In this document: positions 46,487 to 55,485 of the stretch, piece by piece | How positions within the stretch are numbered: position 1 is the stretch's first letter | Layout of the letters: each line of letters opens with the position of its first letter | From: an uncultured bacterium | Lineage (GTDB): Bacteria > Verrucomicrobiota > Lentisphaeria > Victivallales > UBA1829 | Assembly: GCA_949292215.1 (NCBI GenBank) | Contig: CASEYW010000059.1 | Span: 62,001-126,000, forward strand | Reading direction: 5' to 3' | Length of the DNA stretch: 64,000 bases | Made by a program: the position numbers and the translations under genes | Notes under the pieces: generated by a model | Told to the model about the DNA's origin: nothing | What the model saw: only the letters and a program-made list of their open reading frames with translations | Databases searched by the model: none

Positions 46487-46560
46487 CCCCGTTTCGAGTC
46501 TGTTCGATTTAACAGGGGGCAAGAACTGTTCTCCCCCGCCTCCCCTTGTCCGGAATCCGA

Positions 46561-48099
46561 TCATTGAATGACTAGATTCAGCATCTTTTCCGTTGCCACA
46601 ATTGCGGCGGCAAGCTGATCGCTGTCAACGCCGGTGGTAGTGAGCTTTTTATCTCCAGGCATTTCCCAGCTGATTGTCGTTTCAACCAGAGCATCGGTTT
46701 TGCCTCCGGGGGGGATACGCACTTCATAATCGGCAAGTTTCGGAAACGTGATTCCCTGTTTTTTCAGGAGTTTTCTCAGAGCCTTGACAAACGCATCATA
46801 TCCGCCGTCTCCAGCGGCTGTTTCACTGAACGATCTTCCATCCAGTTCAATGGAAACAGTAGCCTTCGGGAGAGCTTTCATACGGGTCTCAATATGATAA
46901 TCGATGACATGAACTCTGCCGCTGATCGGGGTGCGAAGCACGCTGGCAATGATAAACGGAAGATCCGCCGGCGACACCTGCTTTTTCTTGTCGCCGAGCC
47001 GTACGATTTCCTGCAGGACCTTTGCCCGGACCTCAGGATCAAGCTCTGACATGCCGAGAGTCTGAAGATTCTGATCCAGAGAGGCCTTTCCGGAAAGTTT
47101 TCCGAGGGCGTAATCCCGTTTGCGTCCGAAACGTTCGGGCAGGAGACGATTGGCATACAGATTGCCTTTTTTATCCCCATCCGCATGAACACCGCAAGTC
47201 TGAGTAAAGACGTCGCTTCCAACAACCGGAGCGTTCCAGGCATAACGCTTCCCGGAAATAGTCTGAATCATGATGGAGGCATGCTGGAGTTCCTTTTCAA
47301 CGACTCTGGTCGTTCTGTCCGTGTGGTCGTTGACCGCCACGACAAACTGGGCGAGAGACTGATTCCCTGTACGTTCCCCCAGTCCATTGACTGTGACATG
47401 AACCCCGCCGACACCGGCCTTGACCGCAGCGAGGCTGTTCGCCGTGACAAGTCCGTAATCATTATGTCCATGAAAATCCAGGAAAGCATCCGGCACCACC
47501 GAATAGACCCAGTCCAGATACTTCGAAACCTGATCGGGTGTGAAAATTCCAAGTGTGTCAGGCAGCATGATCCGCTCAACCTCCATGGAGGAGAGGACCT
47601 TCAGAAACTCGTACAAATATCCGAAGGAATGAAGCATTCCATTGGACCAGTCCTCCAGATAGACATTGACATACAAACCGAGCTTTTTCGCATTTTCAAT
47701 CTCTCTGCACACATCGTCAAAATGCTGGCGCGGCTCTTTTTTGAGCTGAATGCGACAATGATTTTCGGAACCTTTTGTCAGAAGATTGAGGACTTGTCCG
47801 CCGCACTCATGAATCCAGGCAGCGGATTTTCCACCGTCGACGAACCCGAGAATCTCCATCCGGTCGAGGCATCCTTTGTGCTCCGCCCATCGGAGAATGG
47901 AGGAAAGTCCGGCTTTTTCTCCGTCGGATACTCTTGCGGAACCGATCTCCAGGCGATCAATGTGCAGGTGGGAAATGAAAAGACGGGCAATCTCGAATTT
48001 TTCCGCGGGAGTATATGCGACGCCGGGAGTCTGTTCGCCGTCGCGCAATGTGGTGTCGAGGACCTCTACATAACGGGCGTATCTGTTCTTTGCTTTCAT
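46561..48099 (-). CDS. Alpha-isopropylmalate/citramalate synthase family enzyme
   Basis: 512 residues from ATG 48099. The DRE-TIM metallolyase core has VLDTTLRDGEQTPGVAYTPA and FHGHNDYGL with the metal-binding His pair, plus VNGLGERTGNQ. The C-terminal ~150 residues form a LeuA-type allosteric dimer domain. These enzymes join acetyl-CoA to a 2-oxoacid, giving leucine or isoleucine precursors; which 2-oxoacid is used cannot be told from the visible motifs. The gene is monocistronic. Confidence 0.88.
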   Translation of the reverse strand: MKAKNRYARYVEVLDTTLRDGEQTPGVAYTPAEKFEIARLFISHLHIDRLEIGSARVSDGEKAGLSSILRWAEHKGCLDRMEILGFVDGGKSAAWIHECGGQVLNLLTKGSENHCRIQLKKEPRQHFDDVCREIENAKKLGLYVNVYLEDWSNGMLHSFGYLYEFLKVLSSMEVERIMLPDTLGIFTPDQVSKYLDWVYSVVPDAFLDFHGHNDYGLVTANSLAAVKAGVGGVHVTVNGLGERTGNQSLAQFVVAVNDHTDRTTRVVEKELQHASIMIQTISGKRYAWNAPVVGSDVFTQTCGVHADGDKKGNLYANRLLPERFGRKRDYALGKLSGKASLDQNLQTLGMSELDPEVRAKVLQEIVRLGDKKKQVSPADLPFIIASVLRTPISGRVHVIDYHIETRMKALPKATVSIELDGRSFSETAAGDGGYDAFVKALRKLLKKQGITFPKLADYEVRIPPGGKTDALVETTISWEMPGDKKLTTTGVDSDQLAAAIVATEKMLNLVIQ

Positions 48100-48236
48100 T
48101 TTTTACCTGCTTTTCTGGTACATTGTTTTGGAACGGTTCTCAAAAATCGTTCGAATCCATACAATACCACAACTTTTCCTTTTTGCAAACGACTCCTGAA
48201 AATGAAGGAACAGAAAACAATCTTCATTTCCGGATC

Positions 48237-49100
48237 TCAATCGCATTTCTGAGAGAGGACATTCCCGTGATCCATGAAGACGCGATACTCGCTCGGGGCA
48301 TGTTTCGTATATTTCCTGAAAACTTTAGAAAAAAAGAATTCGTTGGCAAAACCGGTTTCCTGAGCGATCTCCTTTATGGTAAGCGGAGTCCGGATCAGCA
48401 GATATTTCGCACGGCCGATTCTGCGCAGCGTGATATACTGCTTCGGAGGAACCCCAAACACGCGATGGAACTCCGCAGAAAATTTTGCACGGGAAAGAGT
48501 AAGGAACCGTTCCAGTTCCTCGACCCGGATCTCGCGGTGAAGATTCCGATCAATGTAGTCAAGAATCTTGACGAATCGCCCTTCCTGGACATTCTTGTAC
48601 TTAACGCGTTCCAGAGCCCGTTCGAGCACCGGAAGAATCATCCGTCCAATCCGGTGCCGGACCTCTTCCGCGACCTCCAGAGACCGGCACTCCTTCATCA
48701 GCTCCATCAGCTCCAGAAAATGTTTCTCCGCCTTTTCCGGATCCTGGACCGGAGCGGTGCATGGAGCAAGCAGTCCGGGAATTTTCGTCAGCTCGCGGGA
48801 GAAGAAATGGAGCCAGAAATGCGTGGAAGGAACAATCCCCCTGAAACGGAACGGCGTCTCCGGAGGAATCAGATACCACTCGCCCGGACGCACTTCCACT
48901 GTCTTTTCCGAGGCATAAACCAGCTCAAACGATCCTTTCACCGGCAAATAAAACCGGAAATAGGGATCTCCCGAAAAACGAGAACGCTGCGTCCACACCA
49001 GCCGGTCACTCACTTTCCCGGCGATCAGGCAGTCCAAATCCAGATTCCCGATAAAAGTCTTCCACTCATAAAAACAACGAACCGCACTGTGCTGTTCCAT
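48237..49100 (-). CDS. AraC-family regulator, divergent from the third pseudopilin gene
   Basis: About 287 residues. ATG 49100 has AAAGG 7 bases upstream; the extension to 49184 does not. A cupin-like sensor (VRPGEWYLIPPETPFRFRG) precedes two helix-turn-helix units, the second being LTIKEIAQETGFANEFFFSK followed by FRKYTKHAPSEYR. It is divergent from the pseudopilin/1349-residue hydrolase pair and is its probable regulator, the same layout as at 19 kb. Confidence 0.9.
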   Translation of the reverse strand: MEQHSAVRCFYEWKTFIGNLDLDCLIAGKVSDRLVWTQRSRFSGDPYFRFYLPVKGSFELVYASEKTVEVRPGEWYLIPPETPFRFRGIVPSTHFWLHFFSRELTKIPGLLAPCTAPVQDPEKAEKHFLELMELMKECRSLEVAEEVRHRIGRMILPVLERALERVKYKNVQEGRFVKILDYIDRNLHREIRVEELERFLTLSRAKFSAEFHRVFGVPPKQYITLRRIGRAKYLLIRTPLTIKEIAQETGFANEFFFSKVFRKYTKHAPSEYRVFMDHGNVLSQKCD

Positions 49101-49134
49101 ATCACACCTTTCCACGACAAAAAGTATATGACTT

Positions 49135-49178
49135 TTGACAGAATATCCATTCTCAATATGATCCGTCCATGCTATAAT
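49135..49178 (+). promoter_or_regulatory. Promoter(s) of the third pseudopilin-hydrolase pair
   Basis: TTGACA (49135-49140), 16 bases, then TATGAT (49157-49162) forms a near-consensus sigma70 promoter. A second extended -10 (TGC then TATAAT, 49173-49178) lies just downstream. Either could start the transcript leading to ATG 49228. Confidence 0.65.
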
Positions 49179-49227
49179 ATACACAAGGGAAAACAGGTGT
49201 CAAGAAAACCACAGTTAGGAGAACAAA

Positions 49228-49971
49228 ATGAACAAGCGATCCGGGAACTTCACTCTCATTGAAATGCTGGTCATCGTTGCGATCATCACCATTCTGGCCG
49301 GCCTGCTTCTTCCTGCGCTGACTTCCGCCATGAACAAGGGCCGCTCGGCATACTGCGTTTCCAATCTCAAACAGGCAGGAATTCTGATGATACAGTATGT
49401 ACAGGACAATCATGACTGGTGTCCTTATGACGACAACGTGAAAAATGGAGTGGCGGAACGATCATTTCCAAGTCTTCTGGTCGGGAAGCCGTCCTCCAAA
49501 AAGAAAATTGAAGGAATCGAAAGAACCACTCCCGGCGGTGCCTGGATGTGCCCTTCCGCCGTGGGAGAAGCAACCGGGACATTCTATCGGAGCGCCTATC
49601 AATTCACCAGGGGAGAGAATTCCAGTATGGGTAGAAAAAACCAAGGAGGAATCTATTATATAGAGAGTGAAGGTTCTCCTTTTGTTACACGGAAGTACAG
49701 CGATCTGCATCCCCGCTCCATCACCATCATGGAAAAAGGACTTATTCTCTGGAACGCAGAAGAGGGAATTGTCACAGCAAAATTCGGAGGAGTCGCTTAT
49801 TACTCGAACAATTACTTCACGGCGGTGAATGATGAAAGCCGGAAGGGACTCTACGCTATGTTCTCGCGTCATTTACTGAGCGCGAACTTTCTGTTTGTCG
49901 ATGGGCATGTCTCCTCCATAAAAGCCCCCTCTTTCCGAGTGAATCCAACAACCTGGGCTTTGGAACCATAG
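49228..49971 (+). CDS. Type IV pseudopilin-like protein, H-x9-DG family, short leader
   Basis: 247 residues from ATG 49228, with AGGAG upstream. The leader has only seven residues (MNKRSGN), then FTLIEMLVIVAIITILAGLL with Glu at +5; the residue before Phe is Asn. The C-terminus has HLLSANFLFVDG (H-x9-DG). It is the third pseudopilin gene of the window and is followed after 19 bases by the 1349-residue hydrolase, again with an AraC regulator on the other side. Confidence 0.9.
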   Translation: MNKRSGNFTLIEMLVIVAIITILAGLLLPALTSAMNKGRSAYCVSNLKQAGILMIQYVQDNHDWCPYDDNVKNGVAERSFPSLLVGKPSSKKKIEGIERTTPGGAWMCPSAVGEATGTFYRSAYQFTRGENSSMGRKNQGGIYYIESEGSPFVTRKYSDLHPRSITIMEKGLILWNAEEGIVTAKFGGVAYYSNNYFTAVNDESRKGLYAMFSRHLLSANFLFVDGHVSSIKAPSFRVNPTTWALEP

Positions 49972-49990
49972 ACTCGGAAAGGGTAAAACA

Positions 49991-52900
49991 ATGATAAAAA
50001 TCTCTGTTCTGATCTTTGTCATAATTGCGTTTTCCGTCTGCGGGAATGGAGGCTCTCCGCTTTTTCCCCTTCCCACGGGAGAAGGATTTGGCAGCAGGAA
50101 AAAGGAAAGCACCCCTGAACGGTCCGCCGGGGAATTTCCGGTTCGGCTGAACGGGAATTCCATCTCCGCCGGCAATAAAACGCTCGACCTGAATTCCGAC
50201 GGCACTCTGGTTCTGAATGCCGACGGTCAGAAACTCGCATCCTTCTCCTGTTTCTTCAAGGGGCGCGATAAACAAACCGGAAAAACGCTCTGGATCAAAG
50301 TCGGCAATCCCCATAACTATTCCGCGGCCGATTCGAAAAGTCACCGGAACGGGAACGAATTCCGATATGAAGGGGTATTGAAAATCGGAACGCTTTCCTG
50401 GACGCAGTTTGTTCAGAAGACAATGCTTCTGTCTTCCGGACGAATTCGCGTGGAATGCGATTATTTTCCTTCCCCCGATCCGCGTTACGAATTGGAACTG
50501 CACTCGTTCTGGGTGCTCGTCCCCCGCGCAATGGCGAATGGTCATGAGTTTGAATTGTCCGGACGGAAAGTCCGGATTATGCCGGAACTGGCAAAGACCT
50601 TTCTTGCCAGCGGAAAGGAAACGGAACTGACTTTGACCGTGAACGCAGACAATCCCTCCCGGACGTTCACTCTTTCCGGAATCCGCGGACGCGATTTCGG
50701 ACGGCTTGCCTGTCTTCCCGTCAACAAGGAGATCCGCATTTCGATGACGGCTCCCTCTCAGGGGAAACGACGCGTTGCATTCGAACTGGATCTTCGCAGA
50801 GGAGTGGAACAGAAGAGTTCCAGCGATGTTGTCGCTGGCGTGGATTTCGCTAAAGTTGAGAATCTGACAATGCCGGACCGGTCTTCCAGAAACCTTCTGC
50901 GGAATCCGTCTTTTGAACAGGAATTTCATGAATACTGGATCAGCCACCTCGGATTCAATGTCTTTCCGGAGAAGTGGGAATGGGAACCGTTCGCGATCGA
51001 CGACCGGACCTCCGTTGCCGGAAAGCGTTCTCTGCGAATCCGGATCTATTCCAGGCCGGACCGCGATTTCCGTTCTCTTCAGACGACACCGAATCTGGGG
51101 AGTTCGAATGTTGTCCTGTCACCGGGGAAATACGTTTGCAGCTTCTATGCCAAGGCGGATGCTCCGGGACGAATCCTCAATGTCTGGTTCAACCGTTTCC
51201 GAACAGGCTCCCGGAGCGGATGGATCGGACACACCCAGATCCGGCCCGGAACGGAATGGAAACGCTATTCCTTTGTTTTTGATGTCACACTTTCCAAACC
51301 GACCGGTCTCCATCTGAATGCCGTCTCCGACGACGGCTGCGGATTCATCTGGGTGGATGCCCTCCAACTGGAACAGGGAACAACACCAAGCCCATTCGAA
51401 ACTAAAATCGTGGAAGGAAATCTGAAGACCTCCGCACCCGACAACTTTCTCTCCGCACAACAAAAGATCAACGCTGAACTGCATTTGACAACCAGACCAT
51501 CTGTCCGCGGCAAGGCTGCGATCACCGTCACGGACTTCTATAAGGAAGAACGTTTCCGCTGTAAACTCGACTTTTGCTCGGATTCTTCCGGACATGCCGT
51601 TCTGAAACTTCCCTTCAACGGCAAACTCGGCAAAGGACTCTTCCTGCTCCGCACAGACTATTCTCTGGAGTCCGGCGAACGCTGTTATGATCAACATCGT
51701 TTTGCCGTGGCAGACTTTCTGAACGGAACACATCGGCTGAAACGGATCTTTTCCAAAGTCTACGCCGGATGGGAGGAAATTGCCGCATTTGACTTTCCCG
51801 CCCGCCTCGAACGCGCCAGGAAAGTCGGATTCGGCGCAGAAACGCATCTTCTTCTCAACGAACCGTTTCTCTGGGAAAAATACCGGGCGTTCGGAATCGA
51901 GCCCATCGACGGCATGATCTTCACCTCTCTGCGCAGAGCAGGTTCCCGAAAAAATGCCGGATTTGGAATTCCGCGGAAAGTGGCGTATCGCAAACCGGTG
52001 CTGGTAACGGATAAAGAAAACCTCCTGATCCGCGATTACAAACTGGATGCGGGCGGGACCATCACTCCGGAATGGCTTGCAAAGCTCAAAGAAGCGGTCA
52101 AAATCCGGGTTGGAAGTGCGCCGTTCATCCGAACCTGGCGTTTCGGAAACGAGATCTTCGCCGCGTATCCCTATGAATGGTGGAGCACAAAGAATGATCC
52201 GCAGGAAGCCGCTCAAAAACTTGCTCTGATACAAAAAGCGTTCGCCGAAGCGGTCCGGGAGGTCAATCCGAAAGCGCAGATCATGCAGGGAAGTCCGTGC
52301 AATATGTCGCCCGCCGGAGGAATCGCAGATACCGACAGACTCCTTGCCGAATGCAATAAACTCGGCGTCAAATTCGACATCATCGGGTTCCATCCATACC
52401 GGTCGACGCCGGAAAATCCCGATCTCGACGCCGATGTCCAGCGAGTCTTAGCCATTCTGAAAAAGAACGGCTATCCCGATACAACTCCGCTCTACTGGGG
52501 AGAAATGATGCACTGGGGGCCCTACGAGATTCCGCAGTGGGGAACCAAATCCGCATCATGGCGAGGTTCACCTGTGACCTGGATCGGCAATACGACTCTC
52601 TCCTATGACATCGGGAAAACCGAACAGTTGAGCGCCGCATGGAGAGCCCGCTCCTGGCTCGTGGCATTGAAATATGCAGACCGGATTATCACGGCAAATT
52701 CCGGAAACACCAATAATTTTTCTGTTGATTTCTACCAGACGCCGCGGGCATCGCAACTGGTCTCCAATACGCTTGCGAATCTTCTCGGCGATGCCGTTTT
52801 CCGCAGAGATATCCGTTTTGCCCCCTACATCCGAGCATGGATTTTTGAAGATGCCCAGAAACGTCCCGTCGCTGCGGTCTGGTGTCACAAGGAGAGCGTC

Positions 52901-54040
52901 GATTCCGGTGAGGACAAACCGCCTGTCGCATCCGCAGATTTCGGCAGTACACTGGAATCAGTCATCGACCTGATGAATCAGGAACGGAACTTCCATGCCG
53001 GACGCATGAATTTCCCTGTCATGAGTGCACCGCTCTTCTTCCGCGGACGTCCCGGGACTCTGCGGCAAATGATCTCAGCATTCGAACATGCACGTCTCCA
53101 GAGCGGAAGCACGCTGTCTCCGTTCCATCTCTCGCTGAATCCGGCGAGTCCGGAACACGGGCTGCTCACTCTGGAAAATCTTCTTTCCGGCGATTTCAGC
53201 GGAACCGTTGCAGGACAACGCATCCGGATTCCCGCGCACACGAAACGAACCATTCGTCTGCCTCTTCGGGAACCGCTTGCAGCAGACCGTATCCGCCCCT
53301 GCCGGTTTCCGCTGACCATCCGTTCGGACGATGGAAACTCATGGCCGCTGAACGGTCTTGACTTTCATGCGTTTTATGCAAAGAGAGTCCCGGAAAGCGC
53401 CACAATTGACTCCCTGGACTGGGACTCTCTGCCCCGTCTTGAACTTACCAATGAATGTTTGAAGGAGAACGACATGTTCCGTGCATTTTACCGCATCGGC
53501 TGGAATCCGCACGGACTCTTTCTCGAAGTATCGGTCGATGATTCACATTTCACCCACAGGGAATTTGCAGATCAGCGAAAACGCTGGGACAACGATTCCC
53601 TCCAGGTCTATTTCGACGCCCTCGCAAACGCTCGCTCCAACATGACCGACGGCTATGATGATGACGATTACGACTATGCCATTTATCCAGACACCCGGGG
53701 AAAAACATGCACAGTCTGGCGCAATCGGACCGCGGACCAGCAGCTTACCCTCGGAATCAATGCTCCACAGAATTTCACCACGGCGGATGACATTCCAAGC
53801 AAATTCATCCGCCACCCCCGTGGATATATCTACCGGATCTTTTTCCCGGGCAAATATCTTCTCCCGGCACTCATGAAAAAAGGTACGGTCCTCGGGTTCG
53901 GACTGAACGCAAACAATGCCGACGATCCCGCCCTGCCCTATCCGAACCGCAGACGAAACGCCCGGTCCAATGCCATACTTCCTGGAAGAGACTGCTACAA
54001 CAAACCGCGTCTTTATCCCGCTCTGCTTCTCTGGGAATAA
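49991..54040 (+). CDS. Giant secreted glycoside hydrolase-like protein with CBM domains
   Basis: 1349 residues from ATG 49991, with AAAGGG 7 bases upstream. The N-terminus is a signal peptide (MIKISVLIFVIIAFSVCGNG); the Cys could be lipidated but the lipobox is atypical. Residues ~295-465 resemble a CBM4/9-type jelly roll (NLLRNPSFEQEF, then VVLSPGKYVCSFYAKADA). Residues ~580-930 form a GH-A-type barrel with likely catalytic Glu721 (FGNEIF) and Glu838 (YWGEMMHWG). The C-terminal ~200 residues resemble a CBM9-like module (DNDSLQVYFDALANA). The substrate is unknown. It is 19 bases downstream of a pseudopilin gene and upstream of the retron-type RT gene. Confidence 0.83.
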   Translation: MIKISVLIFVIIAFSVCGNGGSPLFPLPTGEGFGSRKKESTPERSAGEFPVRLNGNSISAGNKTLDLNSDGTLVLNADGQKLASFSCFFKGRDKQTGKTLWIKVGNPHNYSAADSKSHRNGNEFRYEGVLKIGTLSWTQFVQKTMLLSSGRIRVECDYFPSPDPRYELELHSFWVLVPRAMANGHEFELSGRKVRIMPELAKTFLASGKETELTLTVNADNPSRTFTLSGIRGRDFGRLACLPVNKEIRISMTAPSQGKRRVAFELDLRRGVEQKSSSDVVAGVDFAKVENLTMPDRSSRNLLRNPSFEQEFHEYWISHLGFNVFPEKWEWEPFAIDDRTSVAGKRSLRIRIYSRPDRDFRSLQTTPNLGSSNVVLSPGKYVCSFYAKADAPGRILNVWFNRFRTGSRSGWIGHTQIRPGTEWKRYSFVFDVTLSKPTGLHLNAVSDDGCGFIWVDALQLEQGTTPSPFETKIVEGNLKTSAPDNFLSAQQKINAELHLTTRPSVRGKAAITVTDFYKEERFRCKLDFCSDSSGHAVLKLPFNGKLGKGLFLLRTDYSLESGERCYDQHRFAVADFLNGTHRLKRIFSKVYAGWEEIAAFDFPARLERARKVGFGAETHLLLNEPFLWEKYRAFGIEPIDGMIFTSLRRAGSRKNAGFGIPRKVAYRKPVLVTDKENLLIRDYKLDAGGTITPEWLAKLKEAVKIRVGSAPFIRTWRFGNEIFAAYPYEWWSTKNDPQEAAQKLALIQKAFAEAVREVNPKAQIMQGSPCNMSPAGGIADTDRLLAECNKLGVKFDIIGFHPYRSTPENPDLDADVQRVLAILKKNGYPDTTPLYWGEMMHWGPYEIPQWGTKSASWRGSPVTWIGNTTLSYDIGKTEQLSAAWRARSWLVALKYADRIITANSGNTNNFSVDFYQTPRASQLVSNTLANLLGDAVFRRDIRFAPYIRAWIFEDAQKRPVAAVWCHKESVDSGEDKPPVASADFGSTLESVIDLMNQERNFHAGRMNFPVMSAPLFFRGRPGTLRQMISAFEHARLQSGSTLSPFHLSLNPASPEHGLLTLENLLSGDFSGTVAGQRIRIPAHTKRTIRLPLREPLAADRIRPCRFPLTIRSDDGNSWPLNGLDFHAFYAKRVPESATIDSLDWDSLPRLELTNECLKENDMFRAFYRIGWNPHGLFLEVSVDDSHFTHREFADQRKRWDNDSLQVYFDALANARSNMTDGYDDDDYDYAIYPDTRGKTCTVWRNRTADQQLTLGINAPQNFTTADDIPSKFIRHPRGYIYRIFFPGKYLLPALMKKGTVLGFGLNANNADDPALPYPNRRRNARSNAILPGRDCYNKPRLYPALLLWE

Positions 54041-54101
54041 CAAGATGCAACCGATTCTTCCCACGAAAGAAAAAAAGTTTCCATTCCCGGCCATTCAGCT
54101 C

Positions 54102-54130
54102 TTGCAAAAGGATTGAGGATGGACTATACT
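54102..54130 (+). promoter_or_regulatory. Promoter of the reverse transcriptase gene
   Basis: TTGCAA (54102-54107), 17 bases, then TATACT (54125-54130), a good sigma70 match. Transcription would begin about 15-20 bases before the RT start at 54154, leaving no room for an msr-msd RNA upstream of the gene. Confidence 0.7.
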
Positions 54131-54153
54131 TTCTGCCAAAAAAGGAGCGGAAG

Positions 54154-55188
54154 ATGTATAGAACCAATGAGAGAGAACGAAAGAATCCCGTTCGTGAGCC
54201 ATCATTCGGCATCCTCCGTCGGATTCGGGACTTCTGTTCCGGCCTCTTCTCTGGCAGAAACAGAAATATCCGGAATCTGCGGAATGCCATTCCAGAAAAT
54301 CTCTCTGTGTTTTTCGGATGCGGGGATTCGATCATCCGCCGCATGGCAAGCTCGCCGGAAACCCATTACCGGAAATTTTTTCTCTGGAAAGACCGCGATC
54401 ATACCCGGAAGCGCTGGATTGAGGCTCCCGATCCGGAACTGAAATCCATGCAGAAGCGCATTCTTTTGCTGCTCTATTCAATGGCCCCCTCGCCTCATGC
54501 ACACGGATTCATAACCGGTCGCGGCATCGTCAGCAATGCGCGTGCTCATACGGGAAAACGTTATATTGTCAAACTGGATTTGAAAGATTTCTTTCCATCC
54601 ATCACCAGATCAATGATTCAGAAGCAGTTGAACGATTCCGAGCTGATCACACCGGAAAACAGGAGCCGGCTGGAAACGCTCCTGAATCTCTGTCTGCTGG
54701 AAAACCGTCTTCCGCAGGGGGCCCCGACCAGTCCCGCGATTTCGAATCTGGTCTGCCGCAGACTGGACTTCCTTCTGGCAAAAGTTGCTAGACGCCATCA
54801 AATGAAATATACAAGGTATGCTGACGACCTCACCTTTTCCAGCGATTCCCCCATCTGTTACCATATGATCCCCGTGATCCGGCGAATCGTCGAACAGTAC
54901 GGATTCCGGATCAACGAACGGAAGGTCAATGTTCTGAAACGCCATCAGAGGCAGACCGTCACGGGACTTGTCGTAAACCAGGCAAAACAGACCTCTGTCC
55001 CGAGAAGAAAACGACTGAAACTCAGAGCCTTTGTCCATCAGATCATCACGGGAAAAATTCCACTGAATGAATTCAATTATGCAAAACTCAAAGGCCATGT
55101 TTCCCTGATCCGCATGGCAAATCCGAAACAGGGGGAATATTTCAGACGACAGTTGGAAATCATCGAAAAAATGCGGAAAAGTTCTTGA
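54154..55188 (+). CDS. Retron-type reverse transcriptase
   Basis: 344 residues from ATG 54154, with AAGGAG exactly 6 bases upstream. An N-terminal extension of ~65 residues (basic, no known fold) precedes the RT domain. Retron-specific marks are the region-X motif NARAH (residues 128-132, in GIVSNARAHTG), LDLKDFF (141-147), QGAPTSP (188-194), catalytic YADD (222-225) and VTG (269-271). The AHGF before NARAH resembles the myxobacterial Mx162 branch. No effector gene (nuclease, Toprim, TM protein) is next to it: the upstream gene is a hydrolase and downstream is carB. It has its own promoter and a structured RNA follows it. Confidence 0.9.
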   Translation: MYRTNERERKNPVREPSFGILRRIRDFCSGLFSGRNRNIRNLRNAIPENLSVFFGCGDSIIRRMASSPETHYRKFFLWKDRDHTRKRWIEAPDPELKSMQKRILLLLYSMAPSPHAHGFITGRGIVSNARAHTGKRYIVKLDLKDFFPSITRSMIQKQLNDSELITPENRSRLETLLNLCLLENRLPQGAPTSPAISNLVCRRLDFLLAKVARRHQMKYTRYADDLTFSSDSPICYHMIPVIRRIVEQYGFRINERKVNVLKRHQRQTVTGLVVNQAKQTSVPRRKRLKLRAFVHQIITGKIPLNEFNYAKLKGHVSLIRMANPKQGEYFRRQLEIIEKMRKSS

Positions 55189-55217
55189 TTTTTCGAAAAC
55201 AGAAGCTAGAATGACAA

Positions 55218-55362
55218 GGAAAGGTTTTGATCCTGGCGAAGTATCTTCGCCGTTCAATCGATGTTCATCGTCGATCTTACCGGCTCGAAGAGGATTTCAA
55301 TTCTGCGAATTAAAATCCTCTTCGCAGTCTGCGACTGACCGCCGCTGAAAAGAAAACCTTCC
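55218..55362 (+). ncRNA. Putative retron msr-msd RNA downstream of the RT gene
   Basis: The region is bounded by GGAAAGGTTTT (55218-55228) and AAAACCTTCC (55353-55362), which pair with a one-base bulge like a1/a2 repeats. Inside are GGCGAAG-TAT-CTTCGCC (55235-55251, a 7-bp stem), a CGAT/ATCG stem (about 55259-55270), a long hairpin with a perfect 12-bp stem CGAAGAGGATTT/AAATCCTCTTCG (55286-55324) resembling an msd, and CAGTC/GACTG (55325-55337). All are too ordered for chance in a short intergenic gap, but reverse transcription is not shown. It could also be a structured 3' UTR. Confidence 0.55.
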
Positions 55363-55404
55363 ACCTGCCCCCTCCGGATTCATGAGACGGAGGGGGTTCT
55401 TTTC
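55347..55404 (+). terminator. Rho-independent terminator of the RT/ncRNA transcript
   Basis: CCCCCTCCG (55368-55376) pairs with CGGAGGGGG (55388-55396), followed by TTCTTTTC. That tail can also pair with GAAAAGAA (55347-55354), extending the stem. It would define the 3' end of the transcript carrying the putative msr-msd. Confidence 0.85.
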
Positions 55405-55419
55405 AAAAAAGAAGAACAG

Positions 55420-55454
55420 AAAAAAACCTCCGGTTCCTGAATGAAACCGGAGGT
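55420..55454 (-). terminator. Rho-independent terminator of carB
   Basis: On the minus strand, ACCTCCGGTT and AACCGGAGGT (55445-55454 and 55426-55435) form a 10-bp stem followed by a run of T. It lies about 32 bases after the carB stop. Confidence 0.9.
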
Positions 55455-55485
55455 CCGATTCGTTTTCGCAGCAAGCCGTCACAAC

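Noticed and set aside
49135..49178. TTGACA (49135) paired with TATAAT (49173)
   Set aside because: The spacing is 32 bases; the TTGACA instead pairs with TATGAT at 49157-49162.
54041..54153. Upstream region of the RT as the location of the msr-msd RNA
   Set aside because: Only 113 bases between genes, mostly upstream of the inferred promoter, and no clear inverted repeats or hairpins.
54154..55188. Diversity-generating retroelement or group II intron RT
   Set aside because: NARAH and VTG motifs are retron-type; there is no maturase domain, no template/variable repeat pair and no intron ends.
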